Shown: positions 37,737-45,471, counted from the stretch's first letter. The stretch is DNA of 64,000 nt from Shinella lacus (GCF_010994755.1 NZ_WHSB02000005.1:31271-95270); one strand, 5' to 3'. Made by a program: numbers and translations. The notes: a model not told the origin generated them from the letters alone.

Positions 37737-38423
37737 TCAGCCATGCACACCGAGCGCTTGGGCGACGATCATCGTTGCGGCCAGCAGCAGCACCGTCGCT
37801 TCCGCCACCGTCCGCAGGACGAGCCAGACGGCTGCAAGGCGACCCACATGCAGGTCATGCTCGAACCAGCGGACCTCGACGATGACGTACCAAAGCAGCG
37901 AAAGCAGCGAGATCGCCGTGCCGACGGCGACCATCTCCTGGTGGCCGGTGCGGGCGATGTTCATGCCGGCGCTGAGGCCGAAGGCAAAGGGAGCAGCGAC
38001 GTAGCACTGGCTGTAGAAGGGCGGCTTCAGCGTCTCGCGGTCGAGCGCCGCGCCCGTGCGCCCCAGCAGCCGCACAGCCATCAGCAGCGGAAAGATGCTG
38101 AAGAGGAAGGCGCGGAAAATCAGGAGATTGGTGTCGTTGCGCAGCATCTCCGGCAGCATGGCATCGTCCCGGTGGGCGATCAGCGCCAGTTCGAGCCCGT
38201 GGGCAAAGAGCAGCGTCAGCAACAGGAAGAGCGGCGGGCTCAGCGTATCCTTGTAGCGCTCCTCCTGCGCATCGCCGAGTTCGACATCGGCATAACGCAT
38301 CATCTGCTGCGGCCGGCGCAGCGTGCGCCAGAGTGTGACCGGATAGAACACGAGCCACGAGACGAGCTCATAGAGCAGTTCTTCCAGCGACTGCAAGAGG
38401 CGCATGAAATCCATTTTTGGCAT
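37737..38423 (-). CDS. Integral membrane protein of unknown function
   Basis: About 228 residues. Likely start ATG 38423 (MPKMDF), with ATG 38414 and 38405 as alternatives; the longer open frame upstream is a shadow of the MFS gene. After an N-terminal amphipathic part (LLYELVSWLVFYPVTLWRTL) there are about four to five hydrophobic spans (SPPLFLLLTLLFAHGLELAL, LLIFRAFLFSIFPLLMAVRL, AISLLSLLWYVIVEVRW, TVLLLAATMIVAQALG). No enzyme motif is visible. The layout recalls Yip1-like or permease-like membrane proteins, but I would not name it further. Confidence 0.75.
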   Translation of the reverse strand: MPKMDFMRLLQSLEELLYELVSWLVFYPVTLWRTLRRPQQMMRYADVELGDAQEERYKDTLSPPLFLLLTLLFAHGLELALIAHRDDAMLPEMLRNDTNLLIFRAFLFSIFPLLMAVRLLGRTGAALDRETLKPPFYSQCYVAAPFAFGLSAGMNIARTGHQEMVAVGTAISLLSLLWYVIVEVRWFEHDLHVGRLAAVWLVLRTVAEATVLLLAATMIVAQALGVHG

Positions 38424-38511
38424 CCCCGTGGCGCGGTCGTTCCGGCATACCGGGTTTTCATGCCAGCGAGAAGGCTTGGAAATGGCGGCTCCGGCGGAGC
38501 CGCCATCCATG

Positions 38512-39702
38512 TCATGCCGGGCGGGTGTGCACGGCCGAAACGATGGTGATCGCGGCCAGGAACAGCACCACGCCGCTTGCGACGAAGACGCTCGAAACAC
38601 CGTTCGCATCGAACAGCGCCCCGCCGGCAGCGGCACCGGTCGCGATCGCGAAATTGATCGCGGCGACGAAGAGGCCGCCCGCACTTTCGGCTTCATCCGG
38701 CACGGCGCGGGTGATCCAGGTCGACCAGGCGACCGGCACCGCACCGAAGGCGAGGCCCCAGAGCGCCACCATGGCGGCATCGGCCACGAGATCGCCGCCG
38801 AACATCGAGAGAGACAGCGCCAGCGCGCCCATCACCACAGGCATGATCGTCAGCGTCAGGCGCATGGAGCGCTCCAGCAGCACGGCACCCAGATAGTTGC
38901 CGAAGAAGGTCGCGATGCCGAAGCCGAGCAGCACGGCCGAAACACCTTCCACGCCGACGCCCGTTACATTCTCAAGGAACGGCCTGATATATGTGAAGAA
39001 GGCGAAGTGGCCGGTGAAGACGAGCAGGATCGCGAACATCGCGAAGCCCACGCCCGGTCGCGCCAGAACCTCGATCAGCGTTCCGAAGCGCGAATGCCCG
39101 CGCGGCGGCAGCGACGGCAAGGTCGCAAGCTGCACGACGAGCGCCAGCGCGCCGAGCACGGCAGCCCCGAGGAAGACATTCCGCCAGCCGACGATATCGC
39201 CGACATAACTTCCGACCGGCGCGGCGAAGACCGTCGCCGCCGAAACGCCGAGGAACATCACCGACAGCGCCTTCGGCACCACGGCCTCCGGCACCAGCCG
39301 CATCATGGTCGCGGCCGACAGCGTCCAGAACCCGCCGAGCGCCATGCCGAGCAGCACGCGGCCGACGAGCAGCATGGCGAGGTTCGACGACATCGCCACG
39401 AGCAGGTTGGAAAAGATCAGCAGGACCGAAAGGCCGATCAGCACGAGCCGGCGGTCGAGCTTGCGCGTCACCACCGTGATCAAGAGGCTGGTCACCAGTG
39501 CCACCGCGGCCGTCGCCGTCACCGCCTGTCCGGCCATGCCCTCCGAAATCCTCAAATCCGCCGCCATCGGCGTCAGCAGGCTTGCGGGCAGAAATTCCGC
39601 GCCCACCAGCCCGAACACGCCGAGCGTCATCGCGATCACGGCCCCCCAAGCCGGCCGGACATCCGCCTCGCTCTCCGGCGCGGCTATCGTTGCATCCGTC
39701 AT
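38512..39702 (-). CDS. MFS drug/metabolite exporter (DHA1, AraJ/NepI-like)
   Basis: 396 residues from ATG 39702 with AGGAAAGGGA upstream. Twelve predicted spans; the first carries TLGVFGLVGAEFLPASLLTPM, typical of the NepI/AraJ/PbuE branch, and LVGRVLLGMALGGFWTLSAA lies in span 4-5. Exports sugars, purine ribonucleosides or drugs in known members; the substrate here is unknown. Divergent from an AraC regulator across a 79-nt gap, so the regulator likely controls the exporter. Confidence 0.9.
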   Translation of the reverse strand: MTDATIAAPESEADVRPAWGAVIAMTLGVFGLVGAEFLPASLLTPMAADLRISEGMAGQAVTATAAVALVTSLLITVVTRKLDRRLVLIGLSVLLIFSNLLVAMSSNLAMLLVGRVLLGMALGGFWTLSAATMMRLVPEAVVPKALSVMFLGVSAATVFAAPVGSYVGDIVGWRNVFLGAAVLGALALVVQLATLPSLPPRGHSRFGTLIEVLARPGVGFAMFAILLVFTGHFAFFTYIRPFLENVTGVGVEGVSAVLLGFGIATFFGNYLGAVLLERSMRLTLTIMPVVMGALALSLSMFGGDLVADAAMVALWGLAFGAVPVAWSTWITRAVPDEAESAGGLFVAAINFAIATGAAAGGALFDANGVSSVFVASGVVLFLAAITIVSAVHTRPA

Positions 39703-39781
39703 GTGCAGTCCCTTTCCTGTTGCAATGCGTGCTCCAACAGGTGGGTTGAAATGCCAGACGCACAATGCCATTTTATCCGCA

Positions 39782-40804
39782 ATGTTTGATCGATCGTCCG
39801 ACCCAGCCAAAAATGCGCATGATCCCGTCAGCGAACTTCTGATGGGCATGCGCCTGCGCGGTGCGAGCTATGGCAGGCTCCAGCTGACGCCGCCCTTCGG
39901 TATCCGCTTTCCGGCGGGTCCGGAAGCCCGTTTCCACTTCGTCGCCCGCGGCAAGGTCTTTTTGCGAACCCATGGCGAGGCGGGCCGGGAACTCGCCTGC
40001 GGCGATGCCGTGCTGCTGCCGAGCGGCGGACCGCACGAGATCGTCACCGGCCCGAACGTCCAGATACGCGATTACGATAGCTACAAGATGACACCGCTCT
40101 GCCCCGACGTGGCGGCGGTGGAGGCCTGCGTCAAGGAGACAAGCCGGGAAAACGACACGCTGATCTTCACCGGCCGCATGGAATTCGAGCTCGACACGCT
40201 GCATCCGCTCGTCGGCCTCATGCCGCAGGTCATGTCCGTCGGCGCGCTGATCGGCCGCCAGCCGGAGCTGATGCCGCTGCTCGACGCCATGGAGCGGGAA
40301 ATGTCGGAGGAGCGCGTCGGCGCGGCCGGCATCCTCGCCCGCCTTGCCGACGTCATCGCCGCCTCCATCGTACGCGGCTGGGTGGAATGCGGCTGCGGCG
40401 ATGCGACAGGCTGGATCGAGGCGCTGCGCGACCCGCGCCTCGGCCGCGTCATCGCCGCCCTCCACCGCGAGCCCGGCCGCAACTGGACGCTCGCCGAAAT
40501 GGCGCACGAGATGGGCAGCTCCCGCTCGGTCTTCGCCAAGCGCTTCGTCGACGTCACGGGCATGACCCCGCAGCGCTACGTGCTGGCGCTGCGCATGCGG
40601 CTTGCCGAACAATGGTTCCGCCGCGACAAGCTCTCCATCGACACAGCCGCCCGCCGCCTCGGCTTCGGCTCCCAAGCCGCCTTCGCCCGCGCCTTCAAAC
40701 GCGTCGTCGGTGAACCACCCGGTCATACGCGCAAGAAGGCGGCGCCAAACGGGGCGGAGATGGGCAAAACGGGACGCGGAAATGGCGCCGCCGGAAGGCC
40801 TTGA
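39782..40804 (+). CDS. AraC-family transcriptional regulator with cupin sensor domain
   Basis: 340 residues from ATG 39782. The N-terminal part (about 20-190) is a cupin_6-type sensor (GPEARFHFVARGKVFLR, ACGDAVLLPSGGPHEI). The C-terminal AraC DNA-binding domain has both helix-turn-helix units (WTLAEMAHEMGSSRSVFAKR and LSIDTAARRLGFGSQAAFAR). Divergent from the MFS exporter at 38512-39702; this head-to-head pairing is common for AraC regulators controlling efflux. The tail after residue 315 is basic and probably disordered. Confidence 0.92.
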   Translation: MFDRSSDPAKNAHDPVSELLMGMRLRGASYGRLQLTPPFGIRFPAGPEARFHFVARGKVFLRTHGEAGRELACGDAVLLPSGGPHEIVTGPNVQIRDYDSYKMTPLCPDVAAVEACVKETSRENDTLIFTGRMEFELDTLHPLVGLMPQVMSVGALIGRQPELMPLLDAMEREMSEERVGAAGILARLADVIAASIVRGWVECGCGDATGWIEALRDPRLGRVIAALHREPGRNWTLAEMAHEMGSSRSVFAKRFVDVTGMTPQRYVLALRMRLAEQWFRRDKLSIDTAARRLGFGSQAAFARAFKRVVGEPPGHTRKKAAPNGAEMGKTGRGNGAAGRP

Positions 40805-40964
40805 CCTGGATCGCGGCGTTTACGGGCATTGACGCCGTTTAGCGGGAAAGTCGGATTTATTTGGCCCTGTCCTAAAACAGAGTCCGAAAAAATCTTTTAG
40901 CATAAGCGGTAGAAGCGCTATCGCGCTGGAACATGCGCGCGTACCGCGTAGATCGGCGCCATAT

Positions 40965-40989
40965 GGAACGCTAACCTGTCCTCCACGTT
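40965..40989 (+). promoter_or_regulatory. Predicted RpoE2/EcfG-type general-stress promoter
   Basis: GGAAC at 40965-40969, an 18-nt spacer, then TT (in CGTT). This fits GGAAC-N18/19-TT described for rhizobial RpoE2. The small gene at 41023 starts 34 nt downstream. Confidence 0.55.
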
Positions 40990-41022
40990 CTCAAAGTGTG
41001 TATCGAACTTAGGGAGAGCACG

Positions 41023-41226
41023 ATGGACGAGAACCTTATTGCCCAGCTCAACGCAACGGGCGCCGATTTGCGGCGGCGAGCACTGGAAATCGACAAGTCA
41101 AGCGAAGAGCAAGATACCGCTCTGATAATGCATGGCCTGGCAACGGCAATGGACGCGATCCGTGCTCTTGCCGCGACGGCAGGCCGACTAGACGGCCCCC
41201 ATGGCCTCGGAAAGAGTGGACACTAG
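41023..41226 (+). CDS. Small hypothetical protein, predicted stress-induced
   Basis: 67 residues from ATG 41023 with AGGGAGAG upstream (MDENLIAQLNATGADLRRRA). It looks helical and charged in the first half, with Ala-rich helix continuing (GLATAMDAIRALAATAG). No recognised domain. A candidate general-stress promoter lies 34 nt upstream, and a hairpin follows the stop at 41249-41268. Confidence 0.6.
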   Translation: MDENLIAQLNATGADLRRRALEIDKSSEEQDTALIMHGLATAMDAIRALAATAGRLDGPHGLGKSGH

Positions 41227-41248
41227 GAGCGGCAATCGACGAAAGCGA

Positions 41249-41268
41249 GCGCCCTGGGGGAAGGGCGC
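41249..41268 (+). terminator. Possible terminator hairpin after the 41023 gene
   Basis: GCGCCC, an eight-nt loop, GGGCGC. There is no strong T-run after it, so it may be a weak or factor-dependent terminator, or act for the convergent RTX gene. Confidence 0.35.
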
Positions 41269-41327
41269 CCGCATATTTACTTGTGGGTTGGAACGCTTGG
41301 AGCAACTGGTCAGGCCGGCTGCGAAAT

Positions 41328-42287
41328 CTAGAGCAAGTAATCCGCTTCCGCTCCGAGACCGAGCCCGCCGAGCAGGCCACCCAGCACATCTCCGAGATCA
41401 TCCAGAACGTCATCGACGAGGTTGCCGAGACCGTTGTTATTCAGGAGGTTGGTCAAGCCGTCCTCCATGCCACTCTGGCCACCAAGAGACGACAGCAGAT
41501 CATCGACACCTAGCCCATCGACCAGGCTTTCCAGCGAGAACTCATCGACACCAAGGCCGCCAAGCACGCCGCCAAGCCCGAGTTCATCAAGCAGATCGCC
41601 CACACCAAGGCCGTCCAGCAAGTCATCAACAGCCCCGGTCAGACCGGACAGGCCGACACCCAGATCGAGAACGGCATTGTCACCGGTGACGATTTTTTCG
41701 ACGCTGTAGAAGTTCTGCGTTTCACCCCCACCGAGGAGATTGAATCCTCCGTCGATATTGAGGGAAATCAGAACGTCCTGGGCATCGCCTTGGATGTACG
41801 CGGTGTCGGTTCCATCGCCGCCGTAAACGGTGTCGTTGCCGTCGGCATAAAGAATGTCGTCGCCCGCGCCGCCGCCGATGATGTCGTCACCTTCGCCGCC
41901 ACGCACAGTGTCGTTTCTGTCGCCGGCATAGACTGTGTCGTTACCCGCCCCACCGTCGATGTCGTCGGAGCCAGAGTTCGGGGAAATCTTCGGGCCGCCG
42001 TAGACGATATCGTTGCCAGCGCCCCCGCGGACAATATCGTCGCCGGCGCCGTGAAAGAGCGTGTCGTTGCCCGCGCCGCCATCGATCTCATCGTTGCCTG
42101 CATTGCCCCAGATCAAATCGGCGCCGCCGCCGCCTTGGGCATTATCATCGCCAATACCGAGGCCGATCGTGTTGTCGCCGTCGTTGCCGACAACCGTATC
42201 GTTACCACCCTGGGCGAATACGCTTCCCTGCCGATCGCCAAAAACAAATGTGTCGCTGTCGGCGGTGAGAAAATAGGTCTTTGCCAT
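41328..42287 (-). CDS. RTX-repeat calcium-binding protein with Leu/Gly/Asp-repeat C-terminus
   Basis: 319 residues from ATG 42287 with AGGAGTGG upstream. Residues about 27-163 contain many nonapeptide RTX repeats (GGAGNDTL, GGEGDDII, GGDGTDTAY), which bind Ca2+ and mark type I secreted proteins. Residues about 205-319 are a different low-complexity region of repeated L-L-D-G-L-G / LG-D-L-L units without RTX glycines. There is no signal peptide and no enzymatic domain. The C-terminus, LGAEADYLL, could serve as a secretion signal. No exporter genes lie nearby. The role is unknown; surface or biofilm functions are typical for such proteins. Confidence 0.85.
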   Translation of the reverse strand: MAKTYFLTADSDTFVFGDRQGSVFAQGGNDTVVGNDGDNTIGLGIGDDNAQGGGGADLIWGNAGNDEIDGGAGNDTLFHGAGDDIVRGGAGNDIVYGGPKISPNSGSDDIDGGAGNDTVYAGDRNDTVRGGEGDDIIGGGAGDDILYADGNDTVYGGDGTDTAYIQGDAQDVLISLNIDGGFNLLGGGETQNFYSVEKIVTGDNAVLDLGVGLSGLTGAVDDLLDGLGVGDLLDELGLGGVLGGLGVDEFSLESLVDGLGVDDLLSSLGGQSGMEDGLTNLLNNNGLGNLVDDVLDDLGDVLGGLLGGLGLGAEADYLL

Positions 42288-42608
42288 TTGTCCACTCCTG
42301 CGAACCTTGAGTTGAACGGGCCGGTATTGGCTCGTGCTACAAATACGGACGCGGATGATAAAAGTTCAATCAAGGCGGGTAAATTGTAATGCTCTGGTAA
42401 TTGAACGATTAATCGACTATCGCTAGCGTTGCAGGATGAAGCAAGTTTTGTTCCGTCAAGGCAGCAACCTAGGAACGAACAGGCATTGCTAATCTTTCGT
42501 TGACTCCAAGACGGAATCACACGCTAAGAATGTGCAAACTCAAAGCTTTTGGGGTAATCTGGTGCAATCGCGGATTAACCAATGGTTAGTTTGGATCACG
42601 AGGTGCAC
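42288..42608. other. A+T-rich gene-free stretch between RTX gene and small ORF
   Basis: About 320 nt. It must hold the promoter of the RTX gene on the minus strand and of the 42609 gene on the plus strand. A GGAAC-N18-TT match at 42472-42496 is the only pattern I can name. Confidence 0.5.
42472..42496 (+). promoter_or_regulatory. Weak match to an RpoE2/EcfG-type promoter
   Basis: GGAAC at 42472-42476, 18 nt, then TT within CTTTCGTT. It is 113 nt upstream of the 42609 start, which is rather far, so the match may be chance. Confidence 0.35.
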
Positions 42609-42815
42609 ATGTATACAGGGCACAGTTTATCCATTCCGCCTTTGCAGCCAGAAGAAGTGGCGGGGCTACGAGCTATTATAGACGAGTGGTGTCACGAGTA
42701 TGGTTGTAACATCACGGGTAAGCTTGCACAGGACAGGGCGAAAAAGCTCTTACTTGCGTATAGCGCGGGCGTTAGGGACGCCGAGGCGCTTCGCAATCTG
42801 ATCCGGCCATTTTAG
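42609..42815 (+). CDS. Small hypothetical protein
   Basis: 68 residues from ATG 42609, which follows GAGG at six nt; ATG 42582 has no ribosome site. The sequence contains LQPEEVAGLRAIIDEWCHEY followed by KLAQDRAKKLLLAY, a predicted pair of helices. I recall similar small multi-copy proteins in rhizobia but can name no domain or function. It stands alone in a sparse region. Confidence 0.6.
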   Translation: MYTGHSLSIPPLQPEEVAGLRAIIDEWCHEYGCNITGKLAQDRAKKLLLAYSAGVRDAEALRNLIRPF

Positions 42816-43054
42816 ATCCCGTCCGAGCGACTAGACGCCGCAAATGTCGTCCCGCTTTATGCAACTTTAATTTCTGGCACGACAAGTCGATTCGGCCGAC
42901 AATCATAGATATCGCGCTTTTTTCATCGAAGCCCTTATTGAGCATGCAACTGAAAGCCATGGCGCTGATGGCAATCTACCTTGGCTTCACCCTCGCAACA
43001 ACGAGGCCAGGTAATTTCATGCACGGATCAAGAGCAGCGTTCATCGAGACAAAT

Positions 43055-43090
43055 GGGCGGCGTAGGGACAGCACCCTGCTTACGCCGCCC
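43055..43090 (-). terminator. Hairpin terminator after the small membrane protein gene
   Basis: A perfect 10-bp stem GGGCGGCGTA / TACGCCGCCC with a 16-nt loop, 12 nt beyond the stop at 43102 on the minus strand. ATTTGTC follows on that strand, so the U-run is short. Confidence 0.6.
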
Positions 43091-43101
43091 GATCGCACTG
43101 G

Positions 43102-43269
43102 CTAGAAGACTGCGATGTACTTCAGCAACGCAATGATGCCGATAATGATGACGACAATTTGCGCGATCTGTTTTGCACGTCCATCGAGCGGCAATCGTCC
43201 GATGAGATAGAGGACCAGCACGATTACGAGGAAGGTAATCAAAATGCTGACGAGAACCGATGTAGCCAA
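43102..43269 (-). CDS. Small two-span membrane protein with TTG start
   Basis: 55 residues, too short for many gene finders. It starts at TTG 43269 preceded by AAGGAGT at good spacing. The product MATSVLVSILITFLVIVLVL continues YLIGRLPLDGRAKQIAQ and then VVIIIGIIALLKYIAVF: two hydrophobic spans joined by a short basic loop. Small proteins with this outline (an inner-membrane hairpin) recur in rhizobia and are usually annotated hypothetical. A clear hairpin follows the stop. No general-stress promoter is visible upstream. Confidence 0.72.
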   Translation of the reverse strand: MATSVLVSILITFLVIVLVLYLIGRLPLDGRAKQIAQIVVIIIGIIALLKYIAVF

Positions 43270-43490
43270 AGCCCCAACTCCTTAAGCCAGCGCTGAATTG
43301 CGCTGTAAGGGCGTAACTATGGCCCTTTGCGAGTATGACAAGTGCCCCGCAACGAGCTTGTGGCCGCTGGCATCGCGGCAAACAGTCTCGTCGATCTACA
43401 CCGTGTCGGACCGACGCTCGTTCTGGCTGGCTTTATGGAGGAGAAATGGCGGCCGGCTTGCTTACACCGACCGACGATATGTCGAGCTCA

Positions 43491-43527
43491 CAAAAATCCG
43501 CTCACCCCGGAAGAGGCGAGCGGATTT
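43491..43527 (-). terminator. Intrinsic terminator of the DUF892 gene
   Basis: On the minus strand AAATCCGCTC, a 14-nt loop, GAGCGGATTT followed by TTG. The stem is a perfect 10 bp and lies 32 nt after the stop at 43559. Confidence 0.85.
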
Positions 43528-43558
43528 GGAACAGTACAGGTTTTTCCGGAAGTGAAGG

Positions 43559-44053
43559 CTAAGCGGCCTTCTTAGCCGCCGTGGTCTTGTTGATCGCCGT
43601 CACTGCGAGGTTCGTCAGCTTGTTGTTGGTCGCCTTTTCCTGGTCGAGGATTTCACTCAGGAGCTTGTGCGCCTCGTCGTGGCCGAGATCCTTCGCCCAT
43701 TCGCGAAGCGACCCGTAACGGGCGATTTCGTAGTGCTCCACGGCCTGGCAGGCGGCGAGCAAGCCGGCATCGAGCGCCGTTCCTTCCGCCTCTTCCATCA
43801 GCCCGTCTGCTTCCTTGATAAGGCCCTCGATCGCATCGCACTTCTCGCCAGACGCCTTCTTGCCGATCGACTTGAAGACCTGCTCAAGCTTCTTGATCTG
43901 ATCCTTCGTTTCCGAAAGGTGATCCTCGGCCGCCTTCTTAAGTTCGGCGCTCTTTGCAGCCTTCGCTACCTTGGGCAAAGCCTTCGTCATAGCGTTCTCG
44001 GCGTAATAGATGTCTTGGAGTGTGTGTTCGAATATATCGGCGAGCGTTTTCAT
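43559..44053 (-). CDS. DUF892/YciF-like ferritin-fold protein
   Basis: 164 residues from ATG 44053 with AGAAGGAAG upstream. The four-helix DUF892 family (YciE/YciF) resembles ferritin/rubrerythrin. Seen: TLADIFEHTLQDIYYAENAM at the N-terminus with the conserved Glu/Tyr pair, EDHLSETKDQIKKLEQVFKS, and QAVEHYEIARYGSLREWAKD in the fourth helix: metal-site Glu/His residues are present. A Lys/Ala-rich tail ends the protein. Members are induced by general stress in several bacteria. Here a GGAAC-N18-TT promoter lies 38 nt upstream and a strong terminator follows. Confidence 0.92.
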   Translation of the reverse strand: MKTLADIFEHTLQDIYYAENAMTKALPKVAKAAKSAELKKAAEDHLSETKDQIKKLEQVFKSIGKKASGEKCDAIEGLIKEADGLMEEAEGTALDAGLLAACQAVEHYEIARYGSLREWAKDLGHDEAHKLLSEILDQEKATNNKLTNLAVTAINKTTAAKKAA

Positions 44054-44090
44054 GTTGGGACTTCCTTCTGGCTGAGACTGGAGCACCAAC

Positions 44091-44115
44091 AATGGGAGGT
44101 GAGGCAGATAGTTCC
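44091..44115 (-). promoter_or_regulatory. Predicted RpoE2/EcfG-type promoter of the DUF892 gene
   Basis: On the minus strand GGAAC (44115-44111), 18 nt, TT (44092-44091) within TTGTT. The DUF892 start is 38 nt downstream. Confidence 0.6.
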
Positions 44116-44168
44116 GTTAACCTACCGAGCTTTGATCTCGATAGCCCCAAAATACTGGGCGCAAGCCG

Positions 44169-44345
44169 CTATTGGGGTACGCTCTGTGAGTTTTGTGTCG
44201 CTAACGCGTTCACAGTTGCCATGGTCGGCTGCGAGCCCGTCGAAAGAGTGTCATGGTCAATCATGCTCAACACGGATCCAAAAATGACGATGAAGGTTGC
44301 GAGCAGACATATACCCATGAGATTGATCTTTTGGGTCAACGGCAC
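44169..44345 (-). CDS. Possible small single-span membrane protein
   Basis: 58 residues if GTG 44345 is used, or 49 from ATG 44318. The product reads PLTQKINLMGICLLATFIVI and continues FGSVLSMIDHD, a basic N-terminus and one hydrophobic span, then a polar Thr/Ser/Gln tail. No ribosome site is evident at either start, and I know no homologue. It lies 116 nt upstream of the DUF892 gene on the same strand. It could be a decayed or non-coding frame. Confidence 0.3.
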   Translation of the reverse strand: MPLTQKINLMGICLLATFIVIFGSVLSMIDHDTLSTGSQPTMATVNALATQNSQSVPQ

Positions 44346-44723
44346 GATCCAATCAAAATGGCGCTAAAGGGAGCCGCATCGGTTTACGCCCTTCCACGCG
44401 CCATCAGCCGGGTCCGGATCCTCTGCATACGCTTGGCCCTGGTGCTCCACCACATTTCTCAATGCAGCGTAAGACGCACGAGGCGACCAGCCAGCCAGTA
44501 GATCGAATCCACGAACCCCATTTGCTCTCGGTTTCCTGGATACGTGTAGGAAGAGTGCTCCCAGCACGACCTTTGCATGGTCGCTCAAGCGACGCCCGGC
44601 GGGCATCATCCATACGGCGTAATGCGATGCACCAATTCTCTAATCGCTTTCTAATCGTTCGGTAGGCGTTCCACGCGCTTTAGCGGATTAGAATATTTAT
44701 TGAGACTCGCGGAGCGTGAGGCC
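44346..44723. other. Gene-poor stretch
   Basis: About 380 nt. The only sizeable frame with protein-like composition is a minus-strand one at 44364-44609 (81 residues, MMPAGRRLSDHAKVVLGALF at its start), without a ribosome site; I give it about 0.2 chance of being real. Possibly remnants of older genes. Confidence 0.4.
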
Positions 44724-44748
44724 GGAACAACGGAGCTAGATGAGTGTT
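44724..44748 (+). promoter_or_regulatory. Predicted RpoE2/EcfG-type promoter of the 38-residue membrane peptide gene
   Basis: GGAAC at 44724-44728, 18 nt, TT at 44747-44748 (TGTT). The next ATG for a membrane peptide is 34 nt downstream, the same spacing as at the 41023 gene. Confidence 0.55.
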
Positions 44749-44781
44749 CACGAGCAGTCCTAGCACCAAGCGAGCAACCTC

Positions 44782-44898
44782 ATGAAACAGGTCAGCCAGC
44801 ATAAAGAGAACGATCGGACTTTGTTGGCCGCGGCGGCGTTGGTCGTGGCCGGCCTTCTCGCCATAGGCGTCCCGCCCATATACCTATTCATGATATAG
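44782..44898 (+). CDS. 38-residue single-span membrane peptide
   Basis: Too short for standard gene finders. It reads MKQVSQHKENDRTLLAAAAL followed by VVAGLLAIGVPPIYLFMI: a charged N-terminus and one membrane span. The ribosome site is weak (GAGCAACCTC before ATG). Support comes from the general-stress promoter match 34 nt upstream and from its similarity in style to the other small membrane proteins here. The function is unknown. Confidence 0.5.
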   Translation: MKQVSQHKENDRTLLAAAALVVAGLLAIGVPPIYLFMI

Positions 44899-44953
44899 AG
44901 ATCTCTGGCTCGGCGATGCTTCAAAATTCGCCGCCCCCAGAAGTGGGCCGAGC

Positions 44954-44989
44954 GCCGAGTTCGCGCTATGCCAGTAGCGGGAACTCGGC
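44954..44989. terminator. Long hairpin after the membrane peptide gene
   Basis: GCCGAGTTC pairs with GAACTCGGC, then one G-G mismatch, then CGCTA pairs with TAGCG around a six-nt loop. A 36-nt, nearly perfect stem-loop. No T-run follows on either strand, so it may be a terminator of the factor-dependent kind or another RNA structure. Confidence 0.45.
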
Positions 44990-45096
44990 CGCAGTGACTT
45001 GTTCCAAAACCCGGAACCGTTCGCTGCTGGCAATCTTGTCGATCTGGTCTTAAAGCTCAGCAATAACCGCCGTGTTCTGCCCGCTTTTCAAGCGTC

Positions 45097-45471
45097 CTAT
45101 TCGTTATGCGATGCATCCCTGTCGGCTTGGGGGCGCCAGCCTCTTGTGAAGCCGCAGCTCATTGCTCTAGCGGCAAGCTCGACCTGTCGGCGCAAATGTC
45201 CGCAGTCGGCGAGCAGCGTCTCGATGGTGGCTCGGGCGTCTCCATTGTGCCAGGCGAGCGCTTCATCAATCGGGTCGGGGGTTTCATTTTTCCGTTCGAG
45301 CGGGCGCAAGTCGTCTTTCTCCTGTGTTGTGCCACAGCAGGCATGAAGCCCCCTGGTTGTCAGATTGGCGTCCGCATCGCCGTTCGTTCTTAGTATGTTC
45401 TGCGAGGGAGAGGAGTCAATTGGGATTCGCGTAGAGCTCCAGGGAGAAACTATCAAAACGTACTTGCCCAA
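45097..45471 (-). CDS. Conserved small hypothetical protein
   Basis: Up to 124 residues. The C-terminal 57 residues (DPIDEALAWHNGDARATIET, then LLADCGHLRRQVELAARAMS, then CGFTRGWRPQADRD) look like a small protein I recall as recurring in rhizobia, with a short helical body and the GFTRGW ending. The upstream part has no ribosome site at its TTG start and little character, so the real start is uncertain and the N-terminus may be decayed. No function can be given. Confidence 0.55.
   Translation of the reverse strand: MGKYVLIVSPWSSTRIPIDSSPSQNILRTNGDADANLTTRGLHACCGTTQEKDDLRPLERKNETPDPIDEALAWHNGDARATIETLLADCGHLRRQVELAARAMSCGFTRGWRPQADRDASHNE

Noticed and set aside
40805..41000. Possible att site copying the tRNA-Thr 3' end
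   Set aside because: I compared by eye and found no copy of the tRNA-Thr terminal sequence at the left boundary of the accessory block.
42944..43105. 53-residue plus-strand frame with a hydrophobic start
   Set aside because: It runs through the terminator hairpin and ends inside the opposite small membrane gene, with no ribosome site.
44020..44367. 115-residue plus-strand frame
   Set aside because: Overlaps the DUF892 start and its promoter, has no ribosome site and no protein-like hydrophobic pattern.
45013..45037. GGAAC-N18-TT match on the plus strand
   Set aside because: No plus-strand gene follows before the minus-strand gene at 45097-45471; treated as a chance match and as a measure of background.
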